From: a virus
DNA: 39,335 nt
IMG/VR virus record: IMGVR_UViG_3300045453_000085
Coordinates: 1 to 39,335 of that record
Direction: 5' to 3' (one strand)
How positions within the stretch are numbered: position 1 is the stretch's first letter; each line of letters begins with the position of its first letter. The notes beneath the pieces are model-generated. The model ran no database searches. It saw only the letters and a list, made by a program, of their open reading frames with translations, and was not told the DNA's origin. A program made the translations under genes and the position numbers. Below, in pieces: positions 7,853-14,372 of the stretch.

Positions 7853-8379
7853 ATGCCGCCGGCGCACTTCGCGAGCTCGCCCGGCGCTGGGCGATGATGC
7901 ACGGCCTGCAGCCCAGCGCGCTCTTGGGCGGCGGTCGCCGCATCGATCGAGAGGCGCGCATCCGCAACCAGCTCTGCTTCGTGGCGCGTCATCTCACCGG
8001 TGCGGGCTACGAGCTGCTCGGCGAGGCATTCGACATGCCGGCTCGCGGCGTGATGTCCGCCAGCGGGACGCACGACCTGAGGGCGCACCGATATCCGATG
8101 GTTGAGGTCCTCACGAACGGCCTCGTGCGCAATGTCGCGCGAGACGAGACGTTTCTCGACCAGCTCTGCAGCCTTGTTGCGGCTCACGAAGCCGAGCGGC
8201 GACTCATTGCCAACCGGGCGCGTGCCGATGGGCTGACAGTGGCCAGCCGGAAGCCCGGCTTCGAGATCGGCCGTCGTGCAGCCCTGGAACGCTTCTTCGC
8301 GGAAGGCGGCCGGGCCGAGCTCGCCGAGCGCAACCGCAAGCGTGCCCTCCCCAATCCCGACAGCGTCGCGTCCGCGTAA
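7849..8379 (+). CDS. Early-operon protein, possibly HTH-containing, unknown
   Basis: This 176-residue protein is coupled to gam by ATGA. Residues about 25-65 (RIDREARIRNQLCFVARHLTG, then YELLGEAFDMPARGV) loosely recall a DnaA-domain-IV or other HTH fold, and the C terminus is basic and helical. The similarity is weak and I do not assign a function. Confidence 0.55.
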   Translation: MNAAGALRELARRWAMMHGLQPSALLGGGRRIDREARIRNQLCFVARHLTGAGYELLGEAFDMPARGVMSASGTHDLRAHRYPMVEVLTNGLVRNVARDETFLDQLCSLVAAHEAERRLIANRARADGLTVASRKPGFEIGRRAALERFFAEGGRAELAERNRKRALPNPDSVASA

Positions 8380-8407
8380 CCGCGTTCAACCCCTCGATCA
8401 GGAGCTA

Positions 8408-8866
8408 ATGATGAGCTGGCAAAAGTACACGCCGACAGTGAAGGCCCGGCCCGATGTCCCCGTCTCGATTTCCGTGCCGGAAAGCGAGAGCCGAGGCACG
8501 CCGTTCCTGCTGATCGACGACAAGACGATGAAGGAGCTGGGCTGGAAGGCCGGCGCTCGCGTCATGCTATCGATCGGACACAACGAGCACGACGGGAAGA
8601 TCAGGCTCGAGCCGGCCGCCGGCGAGCCGCTGCAGGTGTTGGCGCCGTCGCCCAAGAGCAAAACCAGGCGGCACCGCATCAGCGTCGGCCGGTTGCCCTG
8701 CCTCGGGTCCGACCAGGTCCGCAGCGCGTGTCGCTTCGAAGTCGAGAAGAGCGCGGGGGGGGGCGCCGTTTTGGTCGTCACTCTTCCCGACGCCGCGCGA
8801 GCGCACCGGCTGCCGCCCGGGACGGCCGCTGCGGTCGCCACAGCTAGCGGCAGGAGCGTGAAATGA
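8408..8866 (+). CDS. Early-operon protein, unknown, contains a run of nine G
   Basis: This is a 152-residue protein starting at one of two adjacent ATGs after an AGGAG site (8399-8403). It is rich in beta-type residues and charged turns, and the middle (MLSIGHNEHDGKIRLEPAAG) suggests a small beta-barrel. No family is recognised. An unbroken run of nine G (8755-8763) encodes glycines near residue 117. Slippage there would change the frame and truncate or extend the product. Confidence 0.55.
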   Translation: MMSWQKYTPTVKARPDVPVSISVPESESRGTPFLLIDDKTMKELGWKAGARVMLSIGHNEHDGKIRLEPAAGEPLQVLAPSPKSKTRRHRISVGRLPCLGSDQVRSACRFEVEKSAGGGAVLVVTLPDAARAHRLPPGTAAAVATASGRSVK

Positions 8867-9303
8867 ACGAGCAGGTCGTCCACGACCGCCCGGCGCTCCC
8901 GCCGGGCACCTACTACATCAGCGCGCTGCTGGTCGGCAGCGACAAGATCTACGGCCAGTCGCTGCGCATGCAGTGGCACCAGCCCATGTCGCCCGAGCAG
9001 CTCGGCTTCGTGGCCGGCGCCAATGCCTCCGGGCTCGTCGCCGACGATCTCGCCGGCGTGTCGCCCGGCATGTGGTGGCTCTTCCAGGTGCTCGTCTTCG
9101 ACGCCTGGGGCCGCTCGGCGACGATGTCCCAGCAGGTGGCCGTCGATCGCAGCCTGACCAAGGAAGAGCTGCCGGCCGAGATGGCCAGGATCTCGCCCGA
9201 TGCGGTGGTCGGCTGCGGCGAGTCCATCGTGAAGCTCCTCACGTCGCTCGCGCCGCGCCGGCCGCGCGAGGGCGCCTGGCCATCGTCGCTGGCGACTCAC
9301 TAG
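8863..9303 (+). CDS. Early-operon protein, unknown
   Basis: This encodes 146 residues, coupled to the upstream gene by ATGA. The first half is compact and aromatic (GTYYISALLVGSDKIYG, MWWLFQVLVFDAWG), followed by an acidic segment. It has no signal peptide and no domain I can name. Conserved early position suggests host takeover or replication support, without direct evidence. Confidence 0.55.
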   Translation: MNEQVVHDRPALPPGTYYISALLVGSDKIYGQSLRMQWHQPMSPEQLGFVAGANASGLVADDLAGVSPGMWWLFQVLVFDAWGRSATMSQQVAVDRSLTKEELPAEMARISPDAVVGCGESIVKLLTSLAPRRPREGAWPSSLATH

Positions 9304-9312
9304 GAGGCGATC

Positions 9313-9633
9313 ATGCAGACGAGGATCACCGACCAGCCGCAGCTCAGGGACGCCTTGCGCGACCTGTGCTGCATCATCGCCGACAACCCGCTGCTGCGGG
9401 ACGGCGTCTTCCGGGCACGCGCCTCCGATCTCGCCAGGCGTCTGGACGCCGGCGCCGCGGCCGAGATCACCGGCGCCGACCTGCAGCTCGCCGTCGACAT
9501 GGCCGAGGCCGTCGTGACGGCGGTCGTCGGCGGGAGGCAGATCGCCAGCCCGATGGCGACAATGCGGATCTGCGAGCGCGTGGTGAATCCGATCACCGAC
9601 GCGTTGGGATACCCGGGCGATGTCCGAGGCTGA
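9313..9633 (+). CDS. Small early-operon protein, unknown
   Basis: This is a 106-residue helical protein preceded by a good AGGAGG site (9303-9308). It contains a CC pair in its first helix (DLCCIIADNP) and ends by overlapping the next gene by 14 bases. No family is recognised. Confidence 0.55.
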   Translation: MQTRITDQPQLRDALRDLCCIIADNPLLRDGVFRARASDLARRLDAGAAAEITGADLQLAVDMAEAVVTAVVGGRQIASPMATMRICERVVNPITDALGYPGDVRG

Positions 9634-9964
9634 CGCGGCCCCCGCGGCCGAGCCGACATCCGGCTCGCGCCTGTTCGAGAGCATGCCGCTTCTCGGCATG
9701 CTGCTCGCCTTCGACACGCGCTGGCGCGCGTTCCGGATCGGCCATCGTCGCAACGACGAGGTCGCCCAGTTGCACGAGCTCTTCCGGCCGATGGCGGCCG
9801 AGATCCATCGCCTCGGCATGGTCGAGCAGTTCACCGGCCGCTTCAGCTTCTCGGGCGACGCGAAGGAGACCTTCACGAGGTGCGTCGAAGCCGCCCGCAA
9901 GGCGGGTCTCGAATGGCCCGACCTGGTCGAGATCGTGAACAAGGCCGGGGAGGACGGCAAATGA
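9620..9964 (+). CDS. Last gene of the early operon, unknown
   Basis: This 114-residue protein starts inside the previous gene. The central part (LLGMLLAFDTRWRAFRIG) is amphipathic and the remainder is helical and charged. No family is recognised. It is the last clear coding sequence before the non-coding, structured segment at 9965-10220, so it marks the end of the early transcription block. Confidence 0.55.
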   Translation: MSEADAAPAAEPTSGSRLFESMPLLGMLLAFDTRWRAFRIGHRRNDEVAQLHELFRPMAAEIHRLGMVEQFTGRFSFSGDAKETFTRCVEAARKAGLEWPDLVEIVNKAGEDGK

Positions 9965-10036
9965 TAGCCGCCTTGACTTCCTCCAGAGCTGCGCGCACCG
10001 TTTGGCTGGGCCTGAACAGCCTAATCGTGAGCGGTC

Positions 10037-10059
10037 GGTCGCCCGTAGCGGCCATTTTT
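10037..10059 (+). terminator. Intrinsic terminator or attenuator
   Basis: The stem GGTCGC (10037-10042) pairs with GCGGCC (10048-10053, including one G-U pair) around the loop CCGTA and is followed by ATTTTT (10054-10059). This is the clearest rho-independent terminator shape in the window. It lies about 75 bases after the last early gene and just upstream of the structured leader, so it could end the early operon or attenuate transcription into the RAMP-like locus. Confidence 0.6.
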
Positions 10060-10087
10060 GTTGCCCACGCCGGTGGAGGCGCGGGGT

Positions 10088-10210
10088 CCATCGGTGCATG
10101 TCCAGGGCGCGAGCCTAAAGACCGATGGGGTCGCCTTACGACGACTGTTCAGCCCCGCGCTGCGTCCGTTGAACCCGGACGCGACGCGCCCTTGAACGCA
10201 AATCGTAAGG
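10088..10210 (+). ncRNA. Two-domain structured leader RNA that pairs the ribosome site
   Basis: Two consecutive folds are visible. Domain 1: CCATCGGT (10088-10095) pairs perfectly with ACCGATGG (10121-10128) and encloses a small GGGC-GCGA-GCCT hairpin (10105-10116) with a GNRA tetraloop. Domain 2: CCTTACGA (10134-10141) pairs perfectly with TCGTAAGG (10203-10210). Nested inside it are GTTCA/TGAAC (10147-10151/10193-10197) and a 13-nt arm pair with a two-base internal mismatch (10156-10168/10176-10188) around the loop TTGAACC. The last arm contains AAGGA (10207-10211), the ribosome site for the gene starting at 10221. It is therefore either a cis-acting switch or a discrete RNA. The pairing is seen directly and the function is inferred. 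Confidence 0.55.
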
Positions 10211-10220
10211 ATCAACCTAC

Positions 10221-10406
10221 ATGTTCATCATCGATCCGCGGCACCCGTGGCCGCTCGAACAGCGTCTTGCCGTCGGCGGGGTACTCGATCTCGCCCGAGC
10301 GGCCCTCATCCATCCCGAACTCTTCACTGCTAACGCCCGCAGCGCCGCTGCCAGCCTGCTCCGCTCCGTTGAGCGGTGGCTCGCCGAGAAGGAACCCAAA
10401 GCATGA
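10221..10406 (+). CDS. Small protein ahead of the RAMP-like gene, unknown
   Basis: This encodes 61 residues with a helical core (RLAVGGVLDLARAALIHPEL) and no recognisable family. Its ribosome site AAGGA (10207-10211) is in the 3' arm of the long leader stem, so translation may depend on that stem opening. It overlaps the RAMP-like gene by ATGA, so the two are probably made together. It may be a partner or a leader protein for it. Confidence 0.6.
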   Translation: MFIIDPRHPWPLEQRLAVGGVLDLARAALIHPELFTANARSAAASLLRSVERWLAEKEPKA

Positions 10407-10975
10407 TGATCGCCGTCGAAATCTCTTCACTCTCGCCGCTACTGATGTCGCGGTTTCACGAAGCGGCGGAGGCGAGCGTCAACGGTACCTCGTCGCCGGT
10501 GATGAACGGCCGGCGCCTACCGCCGCGCGAGGCGGCCGAGCGCTCCGCCTATCGCACCGACAAGGGCGACCTCTACCTACCGGCGGCGAATCTCCTAAGC
10601 GCCATCGTTCAGGCGGGCCAGTTCACGAAGGTCGGCCGCAAGCAGCTAACCACGGCAAAGTCGTCGATCGTGCCGGCAGCCGTCGGGCTCTCGCCGCCCG
10701 AGCTGATGTTCGGGACCAGAACCTTCGAGGTGGACAGCCGGCCTGTCGTAATGGCGGCAGCCGGCGGCGCGCGGGTGATGCGTCACCGGGCCAGGCTCGA
10801 CGAGTGGAAGTTGCGCTTCGACTTGTTGTTGGACGAGACGATGATCGCGCCCGAGGCGGCGCGGCAACTGGTGGACGATGCCGGCCGCAAGATCGGCATC
10901 GGGGATTTCAGGCCGGCTCGGCGGGGCCCCTTCGGGCGCTTCGTCGTGACGGGTTGGAAGGAGCGGAGAGCCTAG
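10403..10975 (+). CDS. RAMP/Cas7-like phage protein
   Basis: This 190-residue protein belongs to a phage-associated family I recognise by pattern rather than by name. Features are an N-terminal strand ending SPLLMSRF (residues 11-18), PREAAERSAYR (41-51), LYLPAANLLSAIVQAG (57-72), VDSRPVV (110-116), and near the C terminus the glycine-rich GIGDFRP (165-171) and GPFGRF (175-180). A ferredoxin-like strand pattern plus a C-terminal glycine-rich loop recalls the RAMP superfamily (Cas7, Cas5, Cas6), which binds RNA. This assignment is inference. It is followed within 24 bases by a strict pentanucleotide array and a perfect hairpin, and preceded by a structured leader. No Cas nuclease or CRISPR array is present. 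Confidence 0.6.
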   Translation: MMIAVEISSLSPLLMSRFHEAAEASVNGTSSPVMNGRRLPPREAAERSAYRTDKGDLYLPAANLLSAIVQAGQFTKVGRKQLTTAKSSIVPAAVGLSPPELMFGTRTFEVDSRPVVMAAAGGARVMRHRARLDEWKLRFDLLLDETMIAPEAARQLVDDAGRKIGIGDFRPARRGPFGRFVVTGWKERRA

Positions 10976-10998
10976 GCTTCCGCTTCTCGGCGCCGCTT

Positions 10999-11058
10999 GG
11001 CCAGGCAAGGTCGGGCATGGCTCGGCTCGGCCGGGCGAGGTGCGGCAAGGCACGGGGC
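10999..11058 (+). repeat. Degenerate pentanucleotide array, GGYNN with exact 5-nt period
   Basis: GG occurs at exactly every fifth base twelve times in a row: 10999, 11004, 11009, 11014, 11019, 11024, 11029, 11034, 11039, 11044, 11049 and 11054. The third base of each unit is C (nine times), T (twice) and G in the last. The last two bases vary freely: CA, AA, CG, AT, TC, TC, CG, GA, GC, AA, AC, GC. A weaker unit starts at 10989. The array begins 24 bases after the stop of the RAMP-like gene and runs straight into an 11-bp hairpin. It has no ribosome site or start codon, so it is probably non-coding. Periodicity 5 rather than 3 also argues against codon selection. Confidence 0.85.
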
Positions 11059-11083
11059 CCGGTGTGCGCCAACACACCGGGCC
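11056..11083 (+). other. Perfect 11-bp hairpin capping the pentamer array
   Basis: The arms GGCCCGGTGTG (11056-11066) and CACACCGGGCC (11073-11083) are fully complementary around the six-base loop CGCCAA. No U-tract follows, so it is not a normal intrinsic terminator. It starts within the last array unit and ends 19 bases before the gemA start. It could be the 3' stabilising or processing element of an array RNA, or regulate gemA translation. Confidence 0.7.
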
Positions 11084-11102
11084 GTCGCCGCCGGGTGGCG
11101 CC

Positions 11103-11783
11103 ATGATGCCGAAGGCACCCGACTATGGTACGCGCCGCCGCCTGCTGGCGCGCGTGCACGCGATGGCTAAAGAGCTGGCGCTGTCGGAGGAATCGTACCG
11201 CGACCTCCTCGAACGAATCGGCGGCGAGCGTTCGGCGGCTCTCCTGGACGACAAGAAGCTCCATGCCGTCGTACAGGAACTCGACCGGCTCGGTGCGGGT
11301 CGCGCCAGGCGCCGTGACGAGCGACCGATGGCGAGCCGGCTTCGCGCCTTGTGGATCACCGCGTGGAACCTCGATGCCATCGACGATCCGTCGGAGGTCG
11401 GTCTTCAACTCTTCGTGCAGCGCCAGACGGGGCGAGAGCGCCTGCAGTTCTGCTCGGCCGACCAGCTCGCATTGGCGATCGAGGGGGTCAAGGCGATCTG
11501 TGCTCGCGCGGGCTTCGAGAGCCCCGCGGGCCTCGGATCTTTGGAGACCAAGCGCCGGCTCGTGCGCGAGCAGTGGGCGCGCCTGCACAAGGCCGGGTGG
11601 GCGCGCGTCGCCGGCGACAACGGCCTCACCGGCTACGCGCACAGCACCTGGTGCGTGCCGAACGCCCGCTCGATCGACCAGATGGAGGCCGGGCATCTAG
11701 ACCAGCTCGCGACCCGCCTCGGCAAGCTGGTGCGCGACAACAGGCTCGGCCGCCGGCGCTCGACCGAAGGCTACGCCGACTGA
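11103..11783 (+). CDS. gemA: GemA-like regulatory protein (Mu gp16 family, DUF1018)
   Basis: This 226-residue protein matches the Mu GemA/gp16 family. The N terminus (LLARVHAMAKELALSEESYRDLLERI) carries the typical opening helices, followed by MASRLRALWITAWNLD and, at the C terminus, CVPNARSIDQMEAGHLDQL. In Mu, GemA modulates host gene expression and DNA topology and is encoded just before mor. The two adjacent ATGs at 11103 and 11106 are both possible starts, and the ribosome site is weak. A strong hairpin ends 19 bases upstream. Confidence 0.85.
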   Translation: MMPKAPDYGTRRRLLARVHAMAKELALSEESYRDLLERIGGERSAALLDDKKLHAVVQELDRLGAGRARRRDERPMASRLRALWITAWNLDAIDDPSEVGLQLFVQRQTGRERLQFCSADQLALAIEGVKAICARAGFESPAGLGSLETKRRLVREQWARLHKAGWARVAGDNGLTGYAHSTWCVPNARSIDQMEAGHLDQLATRLGKLVRDNRLGRRRSTEGYAD

Positions 11784-11784
11784 A

Positions 11785-12246
11785 ATGCCGAAGCCCCGGA
11801 CCGCTCACGATCCGAGGATCGAGCTGCTGCCCGGCCAGCTACGGCCGGTGGCGCTGCTCGCCGGCGTCGATGGCGTCGAGCTGCTCGTCGAGCACTTCGG
11901 CGGGCAGCGGCTCTACGTGCCGCGCGTCGTGCCGTCCGCCGCCGTGGCCCACAAGTGCGGCGAGGCCGTCGCCCGTGCCCTGCACGAGTGCTACGGCGGC
12001 GATTACATCGTCGTTCCGCTGGCGCGGGTCCTGGCCACCGCGCGGAAGCATGCCGCCATCCGGGCCGACGGGCGCGCCGCCGGCGAGATCGCCCGCGAGT
12101 GGAAGATGTCGGTCAACAGCGTCCACCGCATCAGGGGCGATCGGCCCGCCGAGGATGCCAAACCCGCGAAGCCTGTGGCAAAGTCCCGGCGAGACGATCG
12201 CGTCGTCGACATCGAGGAGATGATCGACCGCGCCCACAGGCGCTAG
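11785..12246 (+). CDS. mor: Mor-family middle/late transcription activator
   Basis: This 153-residue protein fits the Mor/C family (Mu Mor is 129). The N-terminal dimerisation part ends in strands such as GQRLYVPRVVP. The C-terminal helix-turn-helix is RADGRAAGEIAREWKMSVNSVHRI (the recognition helix lies within its last ten residues). A charged tail follows. Mor and C bind dyads at weak promoters and recruit RNA polymerase. Only one such gene is present, so it probably activates the lysis and head genes directly. It starts one base after the gemA stop. Confidence 0.85.
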   Translation: MPKPRTAHDPRIELLPGQLRPVALLAGVDGVELLVEHFGGQRLYVPRVVPSAAVAHKCGEAVARALHECYGGDYIVVPLARVLATARKHAAIRADGRAAGEIAREWKMSVNSVHRIRGDRPAEDAKPAKPVAKSRRDDRVVDIEEMIDRAHRR

Positions 12247-12324
12247 GCTCCGCCAAACCCGTGTTGGTCTGACGACGAAGTCGAAGAGCCAATAGCGTCG
12301 CCGGCATCCCAAGAGGACGCCGCG
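12247..12324 (+). promoter_or_regulatory. Candidate Mor-dependent middle/late promoter region
   Basis: This 78-base spacer separates the activator gene from the lysis block, where a Mor/C-dependent promoter would be expected. A short dyad CCAA-N7-TTGG (12253-12267) is visible. No convincing -35 is seen, as is usual for activator-dependent promoters. An AAGAGGA ribosome site (12311-12317) serves the next gene. The assignment rests mainly on position. Confidence 0.3.
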
Positions 12325-12465
12325 ATGCACTTCCCGCCCGCCTTCACCGACCGCTCCACGGCGCCACGGATTGCGTCCGAGGGCCTGGCCTCCGTGCTGC
12401 TGCTCGCGATCGCGCTGCCGTCGGCGCTGATCCTGCTGCTGGGCGTCGCCCAGGCGGTGCGCTGA
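12325..12465 (+). CDS. Small single-pass membrane protein ahead of the endolysin
   Basis: This encodes 46 residues: a hydrophilic N terminus, then one hydrophobic segment from about residue 22 to 43 (LASVLLLAIALPSALILLLG), then a short basic end. The ATG has a good AAGAGGA ribosome site and the stop overlaps the endolysin start (TGATG). Position and topology fit a small holin, antiholin or other lysis accessory, but a 3TM holin candidate also follows, so the role is unsure. Confidence 0.65.
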   Translation: MHFPPAFTDRSTAPRIASEGLASVLLLAIALPSALILLLGVAQAVR

Positions 12466-13190
12466 TGGCACAGTTCTCGAGCGTCGCCGAAACCCTGATC
12501 TCGCGCGTCATCGAGCGCGAGGGCGGCTACGTCAACCACCCGAGCGACCGCGGCGGCCCCACGAAGTACGGCATCACCCAGGGCACGCTGGGCGACTGGC
12601 GGAGGCGACCGGTAACGGCCGCGGAGGTCGAGGCCCTGACCGTGGCGGAAGCGCGGGCGATCTATCGCGAGAGGTATCTACGCGGCCTCGAATCCATCAC
12701 CGACCCGAAGGTCCTGGAGTTCCTGTTCGACTACTCGGCGCATTCCGGACCCGGCCGGGCCGTCAAGGCGGTCATGGTCGTTCTGGGAGGCAAGACGCTG
12801 GGCTCGGTCGACCAGGCGAGCCTGTTCTGGCCGCTGGTGTGCGAGCGGCTGGACAACTTCCTGCGCATCGTCGGCCGCGATCGCTCACAGGCGGTCTTCG
12901 CCGAAGGCTGGGCGAACCGCATCACCGAGTGGTGGCGACCGGCCGGCACGCCGGTGGCCGCGCACGCCCAGCTCACGCCGGCCGAGGCCGACGGCATTCT
13001 CGTCAAGGGCGAGAGCGGCGCGTCGGTCCGCAGGCTCCAGGCCGCGCTGGGAGTGGCGGCCGACGGCAGCTTCGGGGCCGGCACCGAGGCGGCCGTCATC
13101 GCCTTCCAGAAGTCGAAGGGCCTGCCGGCCGATGGGGTCGCCGGCCCCCTGACGCTGAAGGCTCTCGGCGTCACGTTGGAGGTTGCCTGA
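12465..13190 (+). CDS. Endolysin: GH108 muramidase plus peptidoglycan-binding domain
   Basis: This is a 241-residue endolysin. The N-terminal GH108 domain carries the EGGY motif with catalytic Glu19, then VNHPSDRGGPTKYGIT, diagnostic of this ZliS-type family. It cleaves the glycan strands of peptidoglycan. Residues about 180-240 form a PG_binding_1 repeat (GESGASVRRLQAALGV, then TEAAVIAFQKSKGLPADGVAG). There is no signal peptide, so export should depend on a holin. It overlaps the genes on both sides, in a lysis cassette. Confidence 0.93.
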   Translation: MAQFSSVAETLISRVIEREGGYVNHPSDRGGPTKYGITQGTLGDWRRRPVTAAEVEALTVAEARAIYRERYLRGLESITDPKVLEFLFDYSAHSGPGRAVKAVMVVLGGKTLGSVDQASLFWPLVCERLDNFLRIVGRDRSQAVFAEGWANRITEWWRPAGTPVAAHAQLTPAEADGILVKGESGASVRRLQAALGVAADGSFGAGTEAAVIAFQKSKGLPADGVAGPLTLKALGVTLEVA

Positions 13191-13741
13191 TGGCCCTGCC
13201 GCTCATTCCCCTGCTGCTCGGCCTCGCGCCGACCGTCGCCTCCTGGGTGATGGGCGACAAGACCGGGTCCGCCGTCTCGAAGGTGACCGGCATCGCCCGC
13301 GACATCCTGGGCACCGACGATCCCAACGAGATCGAGGCCGCCATCGCCCGCGATCCCGACGCAGCGCTGCGCTACAAGATGGCGCTCGTCCAGGCCGAGG
13401 CCGACGCCCGGCGCGGCGAGCGCGAGGAGACGCTGGCGCTGCTGCACGACGTGCAGAGCGCCCGCGACCAGACGGTGCGCCTGGCCGAGGCGAAGTCGCC
13501 GATCGCCTACGGCGCGGTCGTGGTGAGCCTGCTCGTGCTGGCGGGTTTCGGCATCATGCTGGCGCTCCTGTTCACGCGCACGGTGCCGCCCGAGCAGAAG
13601 GACATCGCGTTCATGCTGCTGGGCTCGCTATCAGGCATGGCCTCGGCGGTGGTGTCGTACTGGGTCGGCAGCTCGCGCGGCTCGGACGCCAAGAACGCGA
13701 TGCTGGCCCAGCAGCTCGGCGGCTCGAAGGCGGGACGCTGA
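13190..13741 (+). CDS. Holin, 3TM type
   Basis: This is a 183-residue protein. It has a hydrophobic N terminus (ALPLIPLLLGLAPTVASWVMG), a charged helical middle (about residues 45-100), then two hydrophobic segments near 105-130 (YGAVVVSLLVLAGFGIMLALL) and 140-160 (FMLLGSLSGMASAVVSYWVG) followed by GSS. This matches the GTA/3TM holin family found next to lysozymes in alphaproteobacterial phages. It would form the membrane lesions that release the endolysin. The ATG overlaps the endolysin stop. Confidence 0.8.
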   Translation: MALPLIPLLLGLAPTVASWVMGDKTGSAVSKVTGIARDILGTDDPNEIEAAIARDPDAALRYKMALVQAEADARRGEREETLALLHDVQSARDQTVRLAEAKSPIAYGAVVVSLLVLAGFGIMLALLFTRTVPPEQKDIAFMLLGSLSGMASAVVSYWVGSSRGSDAKNAMLAQQLGGSKAGR

Positions 13742-13746
13742 CGGCG

Positions 13747-14070
13747 ATGGACCTCGAGACGGCGGTCAAGCTCGGCCAGCTCGGCTTCATGGTCGCGCAG
13801 GCGATCGTCCTGCTCATCATGTTCCTGATGCGCTCCAGCTTCGCCAGCAAGAAGGAGCTCGCCGAGGCCAGGCAGCGCGCCGACTCGGCCCACCATCGCC
13901 AGGACCTCCTCGACGAGCGGCTGAAGGGCTTCCCCGGCTACGACGTCACGAACGAGCTGCGCGACGACTTCGCGGATATGGGTCGTGCCCAGGCGGAGGT
14001 GGCGACCGAGCTGCGCCTGGTGCGCGAGCAGCTGCAGCGCATGGACGATTTTCTGAGGAACCACAGGTGA
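13747..14070 (+). CDS. DUF2730-like membrane-anchored coiled-coil protein
   Basis: This 107-residue protein has one N-terminal membrane segment (FMVAQAIVLLIMFLM) and a long charged helix/coiled coil to the end. It resembles the DUF2730 family of Mu-like phages, found between lysis genes and terminase. That topology resembles an i-spanin, but no separate outer-membrane partner is recognised. It overlaps the next gene by GTGA. Confidence 0.7.
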   Translation: MDLETAVKLGQLGFMVAQAIVLLIMFLMRSSFASKKELAEARQRADSAHHRQDLLDERLKGFPGYDVTNELRDDFADMGRAQAEVATELRLVREQLQRMDDFLRNHR

Positions 14071-14369
14071 GTCCCTACGCCGATCATCTGCGCCGGCACC
14101 GGCGCATCACGATCCTGCGCACGCTCGACGCCGCGCCGCAGTACTGCGCGAACGAGAGCCTGCTGCACGACGTGCTCGACCAGGTGCGCGTCGTCAGCAC
14201 GCGCGACCAGGTGAGGACCGAGCTGCTCTGGCTCGAGGAGCAGGGCTTCGTGAGGACCGAGACCGTGTTCGAGCTGATGACCGCGACCATCACCGAGGCC
14301 GGGTCGGAGATCGCGAACGGCCGCCGCGTCCATCCGGACGTCGAGAAACCCTCGCCGAAGAGGCGCTGA
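14067..14369 (+). CDS. Winged-helix-like small phage protein (VpaChn25_0724-like)
   Basis: This is a 100-residue, GTG-started protein with a winged-helix pattern: HRRITILRTLDAAP, a middle helix with VSTRDQVRTELLWLEEQGFV, and a wing VRTETVFELMTATITEAG. It resembles the ArsR-like small proteins found next to the small terminase in Mu-like phages. It may regulate or accompany packaging genes. Coupled to its neighbours. Confidence 0.7.
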   Translation: MSPYADHLRRHRRITILRTLDAAPQYCANESLLHDVLDQVRVVSTRDQVRTELLWLEEQGFVRTETVFELMTATITEAGSEIANGRRVHPDVEKPSPKRR

Positions 14370-14372
14370 GCC

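Noticed and set aside
10088-10210. tRNA or tRNA-like gene
   Set aside because: There is no acceptor stem with CCA position, no T-loop consensus and no cloverleaf. The pairings are nested long stems instead.
10999-11083. CRISPR array
   Set aside because: Units are 5 bases with no long repeats or spacers and no leader or Cas genes. It is a different kind of array.
9961-11106. Long plus-strand frame running from 9961 through the structured leader, RAMP-like gene and array
   Set aside because: It would be in another frame than two better genes and would read through hairpins. The repeating G-x-A-R pattern in it is a by-product of the 5-nt period. The ATG at 9961 overlapping the previous stop is the only support.
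13190-14070. Rz/Rz1 spanin pair
   Set aside because: One membrane-anchored coiled-coil gene is present (13747), but no embedded or adjacent lipoprotein frame with a lipobox was found.
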